Source of the DNA: Bordetella parapertussis
Lineage (GTDB): Bacteria; Bacteroidota; Bacteroidia; Chitinophagales; Chitinophagaceae
Reading direction: 5' to 3'
NCBI GenBank assembly: GCA_943331005.2
Contig: CALQJX020000024.1
Location: forward strand, 1-58,131
DNA: 58,131 nt
Shown here: one piece after another, positions 15,592 to 25,500 of the stretch
Layout of the letters: every line of letters begins with the position of its first letter
Position numbering within the stretch: the first letter of the stretch is position 1
Position numbers and translations under genes: made by a program
Notes under the pieces: generated by a model
Told to the model about the DNA's origin: nothing
The model's input: the letters and a program-made list of their open reading frames with translations, nothing else
The model's database searches: none

Positions 15592-16785
15592 TTATATAAG
15601 CTGCTCCCGTAGTATAAGCAGTTTGTTCTTCAGTTGGGTAAGCGAGGTCTTCAGATCTACTGTAGTTACATCACGCTTGTTCTGCGTTTTTAGTTTTGTT
15701 TTGGCACCTGCCAGGGTGAAGCCACGCTCTTTCACCAGATGATAAATAGCGCGTAGTTCTTTTACGTTGGCAGGCGTAAACAACCTGTCGCCCTTGCGGG
15801 TAGTGCGCACCTTCATCTTGAACTCATTGGTCCAGAAACGTATGTGTGAAGTCTTTACCTTGAAGAACTCAGCCACCTCGCCAATGGTGTAATAATTTTT
15901 ATCTCCGTGCCAGTCTTCGGGTATTATGTCGGCAGGTGTTTTTGCAGGAATGTCATATTCTTCGTCTTCTTCTTTTGCTAGTTTTTTAGTGCGTTTGTTT
16001 GTGGTAGCAGTTATTGTTTCCGAAACAGGTTGCGCATCAGCAATAACAACTACAGCTGCAACTTCCATAACAGGTTCAGCAGCTAAAAATTCAGCTTCTA
16101 CGGTTGTAGTTTCTTCTGCAGGTATAGTATCAATGATCTCTTCGGTTTCAGTAATTGTAGCTTCTACAACTACCTCGTTTGTCTCAGCTACTACTTCTTC
16201 TTCAATTGTAGCAGACTGCTCTTCAACGATAGCTTGTGTTTCTTCTGTATGGATATGTTCTGTAGCAGTAGTAGCTATGATGAACATAGCCTCCGGAATA
16301 TCGGAAGGATATTCGGGAGCTGTATCCATGATGGCGCCGGCCAGTGTTATGAATTTGCCACTGCTATCTTCTATGTCGGTAAATGTATCTGTAACACCAT
16401 CTGTTTCTATGTCGTCATCGGTCATAGAAAAGAAAGGATGTGTTATGATCTCCGGTTCGTCGGTTGTTTCTTCATTGGTTACAGCTTCATATGATGAAGG
16501 GGTTGCCATCACTATAAGTGCATCGGGCAATTCATCTGTATTTTCGGGTGCCGTTGCTGCAATAGCCTCAGTCAGCTGGTCTGTAATTACCACCGGGCTT
16601 TCGGAAGGTGTTGTTGTAAATTCAGCAGTAATAGCGGCCTCGTCAGGTAGTTGGCCTTCTGCGGCATGCTCTTCGTCTTCAGCGTCATCTTTCTGGTCTT
16701 TCTTTTTGCCACGGGTTTTCGGGGCAGGCTTTTGCTGCTCCGGTATTATTTCTTCTCCAAAAAGAGTTACTATGCGCGTGCTCAT
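15592..16785 (-). CDS. MerR-family regulator with long acidic N-terminal extension
   Basis: 397 residues in two unlike parts. Residues 1-294 begin with TLFGEEIIPEQQ and a Lys-rich patch (KTRGKKKDQKD), then become a low-complexity run rich in Glu, Thr, Ala, Val, Ile and Asp without any recognisable domain. Residues 295-397 are a MerR-type winged helix: YYTIGEVAEFFKVKTSHIRF (298-317), the wing RTTRKGDRLFTPANV, and a helical tail ending in LLILREQLI. The HTH domain alone is the usual complete Bacteroidota version (about 110-130 residues), so the extension is the odd feature. There is no effector-binding domain. Start is the ATG at 16785. It is the middle gene of a minus-strand unit (41-base gap upstream, 33-base gap downstream). 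Confidence 0.85.
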   Translation of the reverse strand: MSTRIVTLFGEEIIPEQQKPAPKTRGKKKDQKDDAEDEEHAAEGQLPDEAAITAEFTTTPSESPVVITDQLTEAIAATAPENTDELPDALIVMATPSSYEAVTNEETTDEPEIITHPFFSMTDDDIETDGVTDTFTDIEDSSGKFITLAGAIMDTAPEYPSDIPEAMFIIATTATEHIHTEETQAIVEEQSATIEEEVVAETNEVVVEATITETEEIIDTIPAEETTTVEAEFLAAEPVMEVAAVVVIADAQPVSETITATTNKRTKKLAKEEDEEYDIPAKTPADIIPEDWHGDKNYYTIGEVAEFFKVKTSHIRFWTNEFKMKVRTTRKGDRLFTPANVKELRAIYHLVKERGFTLAGAKTKLKTQNKRDVTTVDLKTSLTQLKNKLLILREQLI

Positions 16786-16826
16786 TCCAATGAAAATTAC
16801 AAAATAAATAGCATTTACCCGATTTA

Positions 16827-17402
16827 TTACTTGTCTTCGGTGATCTGCATTTTCCTTATCTGCTGAATCTGACCGGCTTTTGCTGCCTGTTCTTTTTTAG
16901 CCTCGTCCAGTTTTTTCTTTGCTTCCTGATTGTTTTGCTGCATTACTTTCAGTTCTGCTTCATTTTTCTTCAGGGAAATGGCTGTAGCTATTTTCGGGTT
17001 CAGGTTTTGCAGGTAGCGGGTGATGTTGGCGGCAACCTCGGCATCATTGGCAGTGGTTACATAGTTGTCATACCCTTTAGAAACACAAAGGTATACGGTG
17101 GTTTTGTTCTTCTTACTTTTTGTTTTGTAGTAATAATCGCATTTGGTATTGCTGATGGCTGGCCATGTAGCAGCTTTGTAAATGCTGAAACCTTTTTTGC
17201 GGGCACTGCGTTTCAGTTTGGCATCGCTGAGTTGCTGTTCTATAACCTCTTTGGTCGGGGCTTTGTCGAAGTTGTAACTGGCTGCGAAGCACCACAATTT
17301 CTTTTTGCCCATTTTGGCGGCTGACTCTGTTACGGTAACCTGCTGCGCCAGCAAACTGACAGGCAGCAATAATACCAAAAGTATCAAATGTAAGGTTTTC
17401 AT
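16827..17402 (-). CDS. Secreted protein with coiled-coil tail, unknown function
   Basis: 191 residues from the ATG at 17402; an upstream in-frame start would put 15 polar residues before the signal. The signal peptide (about 1-20, cleavage after SLLA) is followed by a Lys-rich mixed region (about 25-120) with KLWCFAASYNFDKAPTKEVI and a second Cys-containing strand TTVYLCVSKGYDNYVT. The end (about 135-191) is a Lys/Glu/Gln-rich predicted coiled coil. I do not recognise the family. First gene of the unit that continues with the MerR regulator and the CxxS thioredoxin, and divergent from murA. Confidence 0.65.
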   Translation of the reverse strand: MKTLHLILLVLLLPVSLLAQQVTVTESAAKMGKKKLWCFAASYNFDKAPTKEVIEQQLSDAKLKRSARKKGFSIYKAATWPAISNTKCDYYYKTKSKKNKTTVYLCVSKGYDNYVTTANDAEVAANITRYLQNLNPKIATAISLKKNEAELKVMQQNNQEAKKKLDEAKKEQAAKAGQIQQIRKMQITEDK

Positions 17403-17536
17403 TTCAAGCTGATTTTCTGTGAGGTAAAAGTACAATAATATACGCATCCCTTATTACTGCCATGTGCAGATATGTGTGGCAAAGCGTAAGGAAACTTTAA
17501 CGAGGTGGCGGTTGGCTGAATGGCGGATTTTGTATC

Positions 17537-18859
17537 TTGCAGCATATGAACGCTTTTGAGATACGCGGCGGGCGCAAGCTACAGGGTAGCATAGTGCCGC
17601 AGGGTGCAAAAAATGAGGCACTACAGGTATTGTGCGCAGTTTTGCTCACAGATGAGCAGGTGACACTGAATAATGTGCCGGACATTGCTGATGTGAACGC
17701 ACTTATTGAAGTATTGGAAGATATGGGTGTGAAAATAGCACGTCCATCTGCCAATACGGTGGTGCTGCAGGCCGACAGTATAGATCCCGAGTATTTCAAC
17801 ACACATGTTTTCAGGAAGAAATCGGGTAGATTACGTGGTACAGTGATGCTGGCAGGGCCCATGCTGGCAAGATTCAGAAAGGCATACATACCACAGCCGG
17901 GTGGCGACAAGATAGGCCGCCGCAGGTTGGATACTCATATCCTAGGTTTCGAGAAACTTGGTGTGAGCTGCGAATATGACAGCGAGAATCAGCTATTTAC
18001 AATGAGTGCCGACAAACTGCAGGGTGCGCATCTGCTGCTGGAAGAACCTTCTGTAACCGGCACCGCCAACATGGTAATGGCTGCTGTACTTGCCGAAGGT
18101 GAGACCACCATATATAACGCTGCCTGCGAGCCATATGTGCAGCAGCTATGTCTGATGCTGAATAGCATGGGGGCAAACATTTCAGGCATCAGTTCCAATC
18201 TCCTGGTCATAAAAGGGGTATCTAAGCTGAAAGGCTGTGCACACAGGCTACTCGCTGATATGATAGAAGTAGGTTCTTTTATAGGTCTGGCTGCCATGAC
18301 GCAGAGCGAACTAACCATAAAGAACGTGGATGCCCGTCAATTGGGGCTGATACCCGATGTGTTCCGAAGATTGGGAATAGAACTCCAGTTGCAGGGCGAC
18401 GATATTTTTGTACCTGCTCAGGATCATTACCGTATTCAGAAATTCATAGACGGTTCCATTCTTACTGTATATGACCATCCGTGGCCGGGTTTTACGCCCG
18501 ATCTGCTCAGTATCATACTTGTGGTGGCTACACAGGCAAAAGGTACAGTGCTGGTGCACCAGAAAATGTTTGAGAGCAGGCTGTTCTTTGTAGATAAGCT
18601 AATAGAGATGGGTGCACAAATAGTGCTTTGCGACCCGCACAGAGCTGTTGTGATAGGACTAGACAAACAGGTGTCGCTTCGGGGTATCAATATGGTTTCT
18701 CCGGACATCAGAGCCGGTGTGGCGCTGCTCATTGCAGCACTTTCCGCCAATGGGAAGAGTACCATTCAGAACATTCACCAGATAGACAGGGGGTATGAAC
18801 GAATTGATGAGCGACTCAATGCGCTTGGAGCAGATATCCGCCGAATAGCGCTTGCGTAA
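17537..18859 (+). CDS. murA: UDP-N-acetylglucosamine 1-carboxyvinyltransferase
   Basis: Transfers enolpyruvate from PEP to UDP-GlcNAc, the first committed step of peptidoglycan synthesis. 440 residues from the TTG at 17537, or 437 from the ATG at 17546, which is equally plausible. Conserved features include the N-terminal IRGGRKLQGSIVPQGAKNEA (Lys/Asn of the active site), GPMLARFRKAYIPQPGG (about 104-120), RRRLDTHI and DIRAGVALLIAALSA near the C-terminus. At the position of the E. coli catalytic Cys115 (loop PGGCxIG) this protein reads PGGDKIG, so Asp replaces Cys (residue 121 from the ATG; bases 17906-17908). A Cys-to-Asp change is known to give fosfomycin resistance in MurA of other bacteria while keeping activity. 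A terminator follows. Confidence 0.95.
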   Translation: MQHMNAFEIRGGRKLQGSIVPQGAKNEALQVLCAVLLTDEQVTLNNVPDIADVNALIEVLEDMGVKIARPSANTVVLQADSIDPEYFNTHVFRKKSGRLRGTVMLAGPMLARFRKAYIPQPGGDKIGRRRLDTHILGFEKLGVSCEYDSENQLFTMSADKLQGAHLLLEEPSVTGTANMVMAAVLAEGETTIYNAACEPYVQQLCLMLNSMGANISGISSNLLVIKGVSKLKGCAHRLLADMIEVGSFIGLAAMTQSELTIKNVDARQLGLIPDVFRRLGIELQLQGDDIFVPAQDHYRIQKFIDGSILTVYDHPWPGFTPDLLSIILVVATQAKGTVLVHQKMFESRLFFVDKLIEMGAQIVLCDPHRAVVIGLDKQVSLRGINMVSPDIRAGVALLIAALSANGKSTIQNIHQIDRGYERIDERLNALGADIRRIALA

Positions 18860-18886
18860 ATGTATATTGCTGTTGGTTAATATATT

Positions 18887-18917
18887 ATACCGTCTGTGCT
18901 GCAGGCGGTATTTTTTT
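18887..18917 (+). terminator. Terminator of murA
   Basis: The stem ataccgtctg against caggcggtat (one G-T pair) with a 5-nt loop runs into seven T residues (18911-18917). It lies 28 bases after the murA stop. Confidence 0.85.
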
Positions 18918-19506
18918 GCAAAACTATTAACTGAAGGCAAAACTTTATAATTTCAAATATGCATGATAAATACTAACAATTATTATTGGTCTTGCGCCTA
19001 TAATATACTGCTCTCTGCAGGTTCTGAAGTACAAGAAAGTAGTGAGGGAAATAGTTACAAAGTAGATGCAATGATGATTTGGACGTAGGTTTATTAAGTG
19101 TTCGGGAAACTAAAAAAAAGATTATGTGTTACTTAAAAAGTATTTAAAAATATACGAATTTTTTTTATCGAAAAGTAAAGACAGGATTGGATGGGTGTAG
19201 TGCTCAGATTTTGAGCCTCGTTTTTTTGGCTTTTATATTATGATTTTTATATTTTCGTTATGAATTTTCGAAAAAAATAACGTACTTTTCGGACTGCATA
19301 TTATTTTTAGTATGTTTACTCTCCGTTTCTTGAATTCTTTTTAACAAAAGAGAAGATTCAAATAGGGTAGAGTGTGTTGTTTTGTAGGTGGATTTAAGCA
19401 TAAAAAGTTGCATTTTTCTCTTGGAGAATGCAGTGAAAGGATATTATTGTAGCACAGGTGATGAGCTTGTGTAGTAGACAAAAAATAATTTTTTAAAAAC
19501 GGTAGT
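18918..19506. other. 589-base AT-rich intergenic region before the giant adhesin
   Basis: There is no supported ORF on either strand. The sequence is strongly AT-rich with many A and T runs (for example near 19116, 19152 and 19271) and several Rho-like purine/pyrimidine stretches. It must hold the promoter and leader of the 2515-residue adhesin gene, but no clean TTG-N19-TAnnTTTG pair was found. A 6-bp inverted repeat (cgttat 19256-19261, ataacg 19277-19282) flanks ttttcgaaaa. Nothing else recognisable. Confidence 0.5.
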
Positions 19507-22500
19507 ATGAATAATTTCTTACGAGCGCAATTCAGGCATTTGGCGAATAACTCTATCAAAAATAAAGTACGGCAAGGTGTTGGATTGGTGTGTGGTTTAG
19601 TGGCTCTGGTGGCTGTTTTATCTCCTCTCGGTTCTTACGCAGGTGTGGGTATAGCAAGTGCTGTTCCTACACCAACATTTGCTTCTCCTGGTCTTGTGTG
19701 TAGCGGTAATCAGGGTACTATTACTCTTAATATTACTACCTGTACCAATGGTAATCCGGATTGGAGTGCCAACTACCAGTTAGATTCTTCGTCAGACGGT
19801 GGTGCAACATGGTTCACTCCATCTGGTGTGGCTTCCGGCTCTATCAATGCAGCTTCTCCTGTACTCATTTATACTACTCCCGTTCTTACATCGGTTTCTT
19901 GTTATAACATTACATACAGGTTCAGGCTCACTGGAATCACCAACAATTGCGGACCAGGTACTGCAATAACTACTCCTACAGCTGTTCTTCGCGTATGTCC
20001 ACAACCAGCTCCCATTACCGGTATTGCTCAGGTTTGTGTTGGTAGCACCACTACACTCGCAACTACATCTACCGGTGGTACATGGAGCAGTTCATCTCCT
20101 GTAACCATTGCCAGTGTTGGCACTTCCGGTGTTGTTACTGGTATAGGTGCCGGTACAGCTACTATATCTTATGCATTCTCAGGCGGTTGTTCTTCTACAA
20201 AAATTGTTACAGTAGTTGCTCTTCCGGCAGTCATCACAGGTGCTACCAGCGTGTGTGCCGGTGCTACAGGTACATATAGTCTTGCTGCAGCACCATTTGG
20301 TGGTACATGGACAAGCAGTGTAACCAGTGTGGGTACGATCGATGCGGTAACTGGTACTTTCAGCAGTATTGGTGCAGGCACTACATTAATAACAAACACA
20401 AATGCCGGAGGTTGTACATCTTCACTTACAGTAACAGTAAATGCATTGCCTGCTCTGGTTTCTGTAACCCCAGCAGGTGCAAGTACTTACTGCGCAGGTG
20501 GAACGGGAGTGAATATCGGTTTATCAACTTCTGAATCAGGTACTAACTATCAACTTTACAATGGTGCTTCTCCGGTGGGTTCTCCTGTTGGCGGCACAGG
20601 ATCTGCTTTAAGTTTTGGTTTACAGACAGCAGCAGGTACCTATACAGTTATTGCAACAAGAGGTACTTGTTTCCGTAACATGACAGGCAGTGCTACGATC
20701 ACAATTACACCATTGCCTCCTTCAATATCTGGTGCGGGTACTGTATGTGTAGGTAATGTAACAACATATACCAACGCAGCAACAGGTACATGGAGTACCA
20801 GTAACGTTACAACAGGTACCATCGATCCGGTAACAGGTGTATTTACTGCACTAGCTGCAGGTACGGACAGTGTTATATTCACTGAAACCGCTACAGGTTG
20901 TAAAAACTCAAGAGTAGTGACTGTCAATGCATCTCCTGCACCAATAGTTGGTTCAGTAGCAATCTGTGTTGGTGGTACATTGACACTAACTGCTACACCG
21001 GCGGGCGGTAACTGGTTGAGCAGTGCACCAATAGTTGCACCGGTAGGTATTTCTTCGGGTGCAGTGTTTGGTAACTCAGTGGGTACCACTAATATAACAT
21101 ATACGCTTGCCGGCGGTTGTCGCTCAATATCAGTTGTTACAGTAAATTCATCTCCAACTGCAATATCGGGTCCTGCAACACTTTGTTCCAGCAATTGTGT
21201 GAATCTTACCAGCACCCCGACCGGTGGTTCATGGACAGTAGTTCCTCCATCAGTTGCAACTATCAATCCATCAGGCCAGCTTTGCGGTTCAAGTCCGGGT
21301 ACAGCAATTATCACTTATTCTCTCTCGGGCTGTTTTGTTGTGACCTCTGTAGACATACTTCCTTCACCAACACCTATTGCCGGACCTACTGTCGTATGTC
21401 TGGGTCAAACAATAACATTGACAAATGGAGTAGGCGGCGGTACATGGTCGAGCAGTGCTTCGGGTAATGCATCTGTAGTTTCTACAACAGGTGTTGTTAC
21501 AGGTATTACTGTAGGCACTACAGCAACTATCACTTACAGTACTACAGGCGGTTGCTACACAACATACGTTGTATCTGTAGAGCCGGTTCCTGCTCCTGTT
21601 ACAGGTACATTGTTTATCTGCCAGGGTCAAACCACATTATTAAGTACTACTTCTACAGGTGGTACATGGAGCACCAGCGATACAGCAACAGCTTCGATAG
21701 ATGCAGGTGGTGTGCTGACCGGTAACATTGCCGGTAGTTCTATTGTGAGCTATTCATTTGCAACAGGTTGCCGCTCTACAGCAGTTGTTACTATTAATCC
21801 TTTGCCGGCACCTATCACAGGTACTGCACAGGTTTGTGTAGGTTTCACATCAACACTCAGCAATGCATTTGCAGGTGGTACCTGGATGAGTAGTGTTCCT
21901 CCGATCGCAGACATCAGTGCGTCGGGTGTTGTTACAGGATATCTTCCTGGTTTTGTATCAATAAATTATACATTGCCTACAGGTTGTACTATTTCAAGGG
22001 TATTTACTGTAAATGCAAATCCTTTACCTATAGATGGTACACCGGTAGTATGTGTGGGTTCTATAACAGTGCTCAGCAATGCCTCACCAGGTGGTCCCGG
22101 TACATGGAGCAGTAGCAACCCTGGTATCGCCGATATTAACACAGTGACAGGTGTTGTGACAGGTATTTCTGCAGGCACATCAGTCATTACATTTACGCTG
22201 CCTACAGGTTGTCGTACAACTATAGTAGTTACTGTAAATCCACTTCCTGCTTCAATCACAGGTTTCCCGCGTACCTGTATAGGTTTCTGCACACCATTGT
22301 CTGATGCTACACCAGGTGGTGCATGGAGCAGTCTTGATGTGTCTATTGCTACTGTAGGTACCAGCGGTTCTCTTTGTGGTGTAGCTACGGGTACTGCCAT
22401 AATATCTTATACTCTGCCTACAGGTTGTGCAAGGAATGTGATCGCAACAGTAGATCCTATTCCCGTACCGCCTACAGGTGTACTGAGCATATGCGTTGGT

Positions 22501-25500
22501 GGAACAACCACTATGTCTCACCCTATAGCAGGAGGTACATGGACCAGCAGCGATACTATCGTTGCAAAAGTATTCCTTGGTACAGGTCTTGTTACAGGTT
22601 TTGTAGCAGGTACTGCTAATATTACTTATACCACAGCTGCAGGTTGTACAGCATTTACAACAATAACAGTTAATCCTGTTCCACCAGCGAGCACTGGTAC
22701 ATTATATATGTGTGAAGGCAACACTACCAATCTGTTCAACCTTTATCCCGGTGGTTCATGGTCTAGTGCAAGTCCTTCTATTGCTACAGTAGGCTCTACC
22801 GGTCTTGTTACCGGTATCGCAGCAGGTACTGCAGTTATCAGTTATACACTTCCATCAGGTTGTGGTGTAACATCAATTGTTACTGTATATCCGCTACCTG
22901 CAATACTTGGTTCAGTTCTGGTTTGCCCAGGCGTAGCATCTTCACTTACCGGTTCACCAACCGGCGGTCTGTGGGCAAGTTCACCAACTGGTATCGCTAC
23001 CATAGGTTCACTGTCGGGTTCTGTAACAGGTGTTGCAACTGGTACTGCAACAGTTACCTATACACTGGCAAGCACCTGTCGCAGCACAGCAATAGTTACA
23101 GTTCAGCCATTGCCTGCACCTATCACCGGTCCTACTCAGGTATGTGTGGGATCTACGATCACGCTGATCAACTTCACTACAGGTGGTGGTACATGGATCT
23201 CAGCAAATCCGGCGGTAGGTACAATCAATGCTACTACCGGTGTGTTTACAGGTATCAGTGCCGGAGTTGCTACAATAACATTTACATCTACAGTTACAGG
23301 TTGTATCACTACAGGCACTGTAACAGTGAATCCATTACCGGTAGCTGTTACCGGTCCTACAGAGGTCTGCGTAGGTAATACTATTACGATCAGCAGTGCA
23401 AGCGCAGGTGGCACGTGGTCAAGCAGTGGCACCTATGCAACTATCGGTTCCTCTTCAGGTGTGGTAACAGGTATAGCTGCTGGTGTAGAAACATTTGTCT
23501 ATACATTGCCTACCGGCTGTCTTACTACGTACTCAGTTACAGTGAACCCGTTGCCATCAGCAATAACAGGTTCATTTACGATCTGTCATACTTATACAAG
23601 TCTGCTCATTGATACTACTGCGGGTGGTGTATGGAGCATCAGCCCGGTATCGGTAGCAACCATTAGCCCTACAGGTCTGGTTGGTGCAGTATCTCCGACA
23701 GGTGGTACCGCTACAGTTACTTACACATTGCCAGCCACAGGCTGTCTTACTACGGCTATCATAACAGTGAATCCATTGCCTGATACAATTACCGGCACGC
23801 TGAACATCTGTCTGAATGATACCATCACGCTGCACAGTGCTACTGCGGGTGGAACCTGGATGAGCGATAATGTTTACATTGCAGTTGTGGGTACTTCTTC
23901 GGGAGTAGTTGCCAGCGTTTCTGCAGGTACCGTGACACTTACGTATACTTTGCCTACAGGTTGTTACACTACTACAGTACTCACTATTAATCCAACTCCG
24001 CAGCCTATAACAGGTGTGCTGTCGGTTTGTCAGGGTTACTCTTCAACCCTCAGTAATATTACTACCGGCGGTTCGTGGAGCAGTAGCAATACAGCTGTTG
24101 CATTCGTAGGTACGGCCACAGGTGTTGTTACAGGTATAGCTCCCGGTGTTGCTTATATCACTTATACGTTGCCATCAAGCTGTCCGAGGGTAATCCAATT
24201 CACTGTTAATCCTAACCCTGCCCCTATATCGGGTGCACTTAGCATATGTCAGGGCGACACTACGATACTCACCAGCAGTACGCCGGGTGGTACATGGAGC
24301 AGCAGTAATCCGGCTGTCGCATTTATCTTCATGCCTACCGGACAAATGATAGGTATCACTACAGGAACGTCGACCATTTCTTATATACTGCCAACCGGCT
24401 GTTTTACCATAACGAATGTTACTATTAATCCGGTTCCTACCGCATCAACGATTGTTGGTGCAAGAGAGGTATGTGTGAACAATACTGCATTCCTGCTGAA
24501 CCCACCATTCCCTGGCGGTACATGGACCAGTCAGTTCCCTGCCATTGCATCTATCAATCCGGCTTCGGGTGTGTATACGGGTAATACTGCAGGTGTAACC
24601 AACATCACCTATACATTGCCTACAGGCTGTGATACCTTTATACAGGTAACAGTAAATCCATTGCCTGCAACAATTACAGGTGTGCTTTCTGTGTGTGTGG
24701 GTAACACCACTACATTGAGCAGTGCAACACCAGGTGGTACCTGGAGTACCAGTGTGCCATCTATAGGAACCATCAACTCATCTACAGGTGTGTTCACAGG
24801 TGTCAATGCCGGTGTGACGATGGTTACTTACAAACTCACAGCTACAGGTTGTGAGACCACAGCATTCGTGACAGTTAATCCATTGCCAGGCCCTATTACC
24901 GGTATCACAGATATCTGCCAGTATGCAGATACGATACTCTCTTCAACTCCGGGTGGAGGTGCATGGAGTGGTGGCGGTTTTATTGCTTCTGTAACAGCTA
25001 TCACTTCAGATTTCGACTCTGCAAGGGTAGTAGGTCTTACAGTTGGTACAACTTTCATTACTTACACATTGCCTACGGGTTGCTTCAGGAGCGTGGAATT
25101 CCATGTTCACCAGTTGCCAACACCTATCATTGGCCCTGATACAGTATGTGTGGGTTCTACCATTACACTTACCAGTACACCCGTAGCACCGGCGGGTAAA
25201 TGGTCTACAAGCAATGTTACTATAGCAGATATAGATACGCTTACAGGTGTACTTACCGGTATATCAGCAGGTGTGGTAAACGTTACTTACACACTCGATT
25301 ATGGTTGTAAAGAAGTACGTTCAGTAACAGTACATCCTTTACCGGCAGCAATAGGTGGTCCTATCAATGTCTGCGAAACATATTCTATTACTGCAACCAA
25401 TGCTACTGCAGGTGGTAAATGGAGCATCAGCAATCCAACCATAGCAACCATAGTAGATACATCTGGTGTAATTACCGGTATCACTGCAGGTTCTGTGACC

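Noticed and set aside
15926..16807. 293-codon plus-strand ORF rich in Ser and Val
   Set aside because: It is the antisense shadow of the MerR gene; its low complexity comes from the Glu/Thr/Ala codons on the opposite strand, and it has no start or RBS context.
19256..19282. Inverted repeat in the leader before the giant adhesin as an operator
   Set aside because: Only 6-bp arms match in AT-rich sequence, which is expected by chance.
20640..21314. 224-codon minus-strand ORF inside the giant adhesin
   Set aside because: Antisense shadow of the repeat modules; its repeated blocks mirror the sense strand, with no homology of its own.
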